DNA from: Bacteroidales bacterium
GTDB lineage: Bacteria > Bacteroidota > Bacteroidia > Bacteroidales > VadinHA17
Reading direction: 5' to 3'
Assembly: GCA_029932855.1 (NCBI GenBank)
Contig: JAOZPG010000025.1
Span: 1-34,231, forward strand
DNA: 34,231 nucleotides
Shown: positions 33,687 to 34,231 of the stretch, piece after piece
Layout of the letters: the number at the start of each line of letters is the position of its first letter
Position numbering within the stretch: the stretch's first letter is position 1
Notes under the pieces: model-generated
The model's input: only the letters and a program-made list of their open reading frames with translations
Database searches by the model: none
What the model was told of the DNA's origin: nothing
Made by a program: the position numbers and the translations under genes

Positions 33687-33717
33687 AGCGTATGTTTTTT
33701 ATTATTTTTATTCGTTA

Positions 33718-33733
33718 TTCGCAAAACTACGAA
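33718..33733. promoter_or_regulatory. Candidate ArsR operator at the thioredoxin promoter
   Basis: TTCG (33718-33721), eight bases, CGAA (33730-33733). The spacer CAAAACTA is on the minus strand TAGTTTTG, an exact TAnnTTTG -7 box, so a bound repressor would cover the promoter. An extra half site ATTCG lies at 33710-33714. The same palindrome is found before arsR. Confidence 0.55.
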
Positions 33734-33751
33734 CTAATTATATAAATTTTT

Positions 33752-34051
33752 TTAACTATCCAGTAATTCATTAAAAAGATTCCGGGCCAGTTTCCAGTTT
33801 TCCTGGTTCAGGCAATACCGGATTTTTGGTGCTTCAATCTCACCCTGTATTAATCCTGCATCTCTTAGTTCCTTCAAATGTTGTGAAAGAGTAGATTTTG
33901 CAATTGGAAGCATATCTGTCAGGTCGCCGCTATAACAGCACATTTGCTTTGAAAGCAACTCAAGAACGTACATACGTATAGGATGGCCCATTGCTTTAGC
34001 AAAGCGTGCAAGTATCTTTTGATTTTCTGATATTACTTTTTCGGACTTCAT
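33752..34051 (-). CDS. arsR: ArsR family metalloregulator
   Basis: The ATG at 34051 (MKSEKVISENQK) gives 99 residues; a longer reading would need TTG at 34063, inside the operator. It has a winged-helix ArsR fold, with recognition region SKQMCCYSGDLTDMLPIAKSTLSQHLKELRDAGLI-like segments (recognition helix AKSTLSQHLKELRDAG). The adjacent cysteines in QMCCYSGD align with the ELCVC arsenite site of E. coli ArsR; a third Cys lies in IRYCLN. It should repress its own operon and release DNA on binding As(III) or a similar thiophilic ion. It heads the arsR-thioredoxin-permease group. Confidence 0.92.
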   Translation of the reverse strand: MKSEKVISENQKILARFAKAMGHPIRMYVLELLSKQMCCYSGDLTDMLPIAKSTLSQHLKELRDAGLIQGEIEAPKIRYCLNQENWKLARNLFNELLDS

Positions 34052-34055
34052 GTCA

Positions 34056-34071
34056 TTCGTCAATTACCGAA
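34056..34071. promoter_or_regulatory. Candidate ArsR operator at the arsR promoter
   Basis: TTCG (34056-34059), eight bases, CGAA (34068-34071). It lies between the -7 box and the arsR ATG, directly adjoining the -7 box, where binding would block initiation. The half sites and spacer length are identical to the palindrome before the thioredoxin gene. Confidence 0.55.
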
Positions 34072-34102
34072 CAAAGATATACTAAGTTTTTATTTGCTGC
34101 AA
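34072..34102 (-). promoter_or_regulatory. arsR promoter (-33/-7)
   Basis: On the minus strand TTG (34100-34102) is followed after 20 bases by TATCTTTG (34072-34079), matching the Bacteroidota TTTG/TAnnTTTG consensus. The -7 box is about 20 bases before the arsR ATG, so the leader would be short. Confidence 0.6.
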
Positions 34103-34122
34103 CTTTTTATATAAAGTAAAAA

Positions 34123-34152
34123 AACTGCTTAAAATTAAGGTTTTAAGCAGTT
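34123..34152 (-). terminator. Rho-independent terminator of the tRNA-Arg gene
   Basis: The 12-base perfect stem AACTGCTTAAAA (34123-34134) and TTTTAAGCAGTT (34141-34152) with a 6-base loop is flanked by A-runs on the + strand, i.e. T-runs when read on the minus strand. It lies 22 bases beyond the 3' end of the tRNA. Confidence 0.8.
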
Positions 34153-34174
34153 AAAAAAATCATGAGATTTGTAT

Positions 34175-34231
34175 TGGTAGCTCCACCAGGAATCGAACCT
34201 GGATCTACGGTTTAGGAAACCGCTATTCTAT
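34175..34231 (-). tRNA. tRNA-Arg (anticodon CCT), 5' part cut by the window edge
   Basis: The minus strand gives 57 bases of a tRNA: an anticodon arm with loop TTCCTAA (anticodon CCT, complement at 34214-34216), a T arm with CCAGG-TTCGATT-CCTGG, the acceptor strand TGGAGCT, discriminator A and an encoded CCA ending at 34175. It reads AGG (Arg) codons. The D arm and 5' acceptor strand lie beyond the right edge. Confidence 0.93.

Overview
The window reads as a piece of a mesophilic, probably anaerobic or facultative member of the Bacteroidota (Bacteroidales/Marinilabiliales-like). The clues are two secreted proteins ending in type IX secretion sorting domains, promoters with a TAnnTTTG -7 element instead of a sigma70 -10 box, AT-rich sequence, and few visible Shine-Dalgarno sequences. 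The lineage is an inference; no rRNA is present. No gene-free stretch exceeds 300 bases.

Region 1 (1-10342, + strand) is one long, tightly packed operon, entered in the middle of mrpF. Its order is MrpF, MrpG, a DUF4040 (MbhD-like) protein, an MbhE-MrpB fusion, MrpC, a first antiporter subunit (H), a second antiporter subunit (H'), NuoH-like (M), NuoB-like (J), NuoC-like (K), NuoD-like (L), and a ferredoxin (N) fused to a GltD/NfnB-like NAD(P)H:flavin module. Apart from the fusions this is the gene order of the archaeal MBX/MBS complex, the sulfane-sulfur-reducing relative of membrane-bound hydrogenase and complex I. The NuoB-like subunit has only three cysteines, consistent with a site-differentiated [4Fe-4S] cluster. 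The NuoD-like subunit keeps three of the four [NiFe] cysteine positions, with Glu at the fourth. Two antiporter subunits and a covalently attached NAD(P)H module suggest an ion-pumping NAD(P)H (or ferredoxin)-linked sulfane/disulfide reductase, or a reversible ferredoxin:NAD(P) oxidoreductase. This is the system in the window most worth following up.

Region 2 (10417-24394) is mostly housekeeping genes on both strands: a cupin and class II fructose-bisphosphate aldolase; a T9SS-secreted protein made of about ten 30-residue Trp/Tyr repeats; a YgjP-type metallopeptidase; a TolC plus HlyD-type adaptor pair with no inner-membrane pump; tsaB; a DUF3108 protein; efp; a GAF-PP2C phosphatase; an O-antigen ligase with a Wzz-like chain-length protein; and tyrS.

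Region 3 (24684-30895) holds a second T9SS cargo protein, an Lnt-type acyltransferase, a CvpA-family protein, a putative outer-membrane barrel protein with a conserved N-terminal Cys-pair domain, and an AI-2E-family transporter.

Region 4 (30931-34231) is a stress and detoxification cluster. Thioredoxin-coupled arsenate reductase, the CrcB/FluC fluoride channel and a DUF190 protein lie on the + strand and converge on an ArsR regulator, a mini-thioredoxin and an ArsP-like permease on the - strand. The arsR and thioredoxin promoters share the palindrome TTCG-N8-CGAA, a good candidate for the ArsR operator. The window ends inside a tRNA-Arg(CCT) gene followed by a strong terminator.
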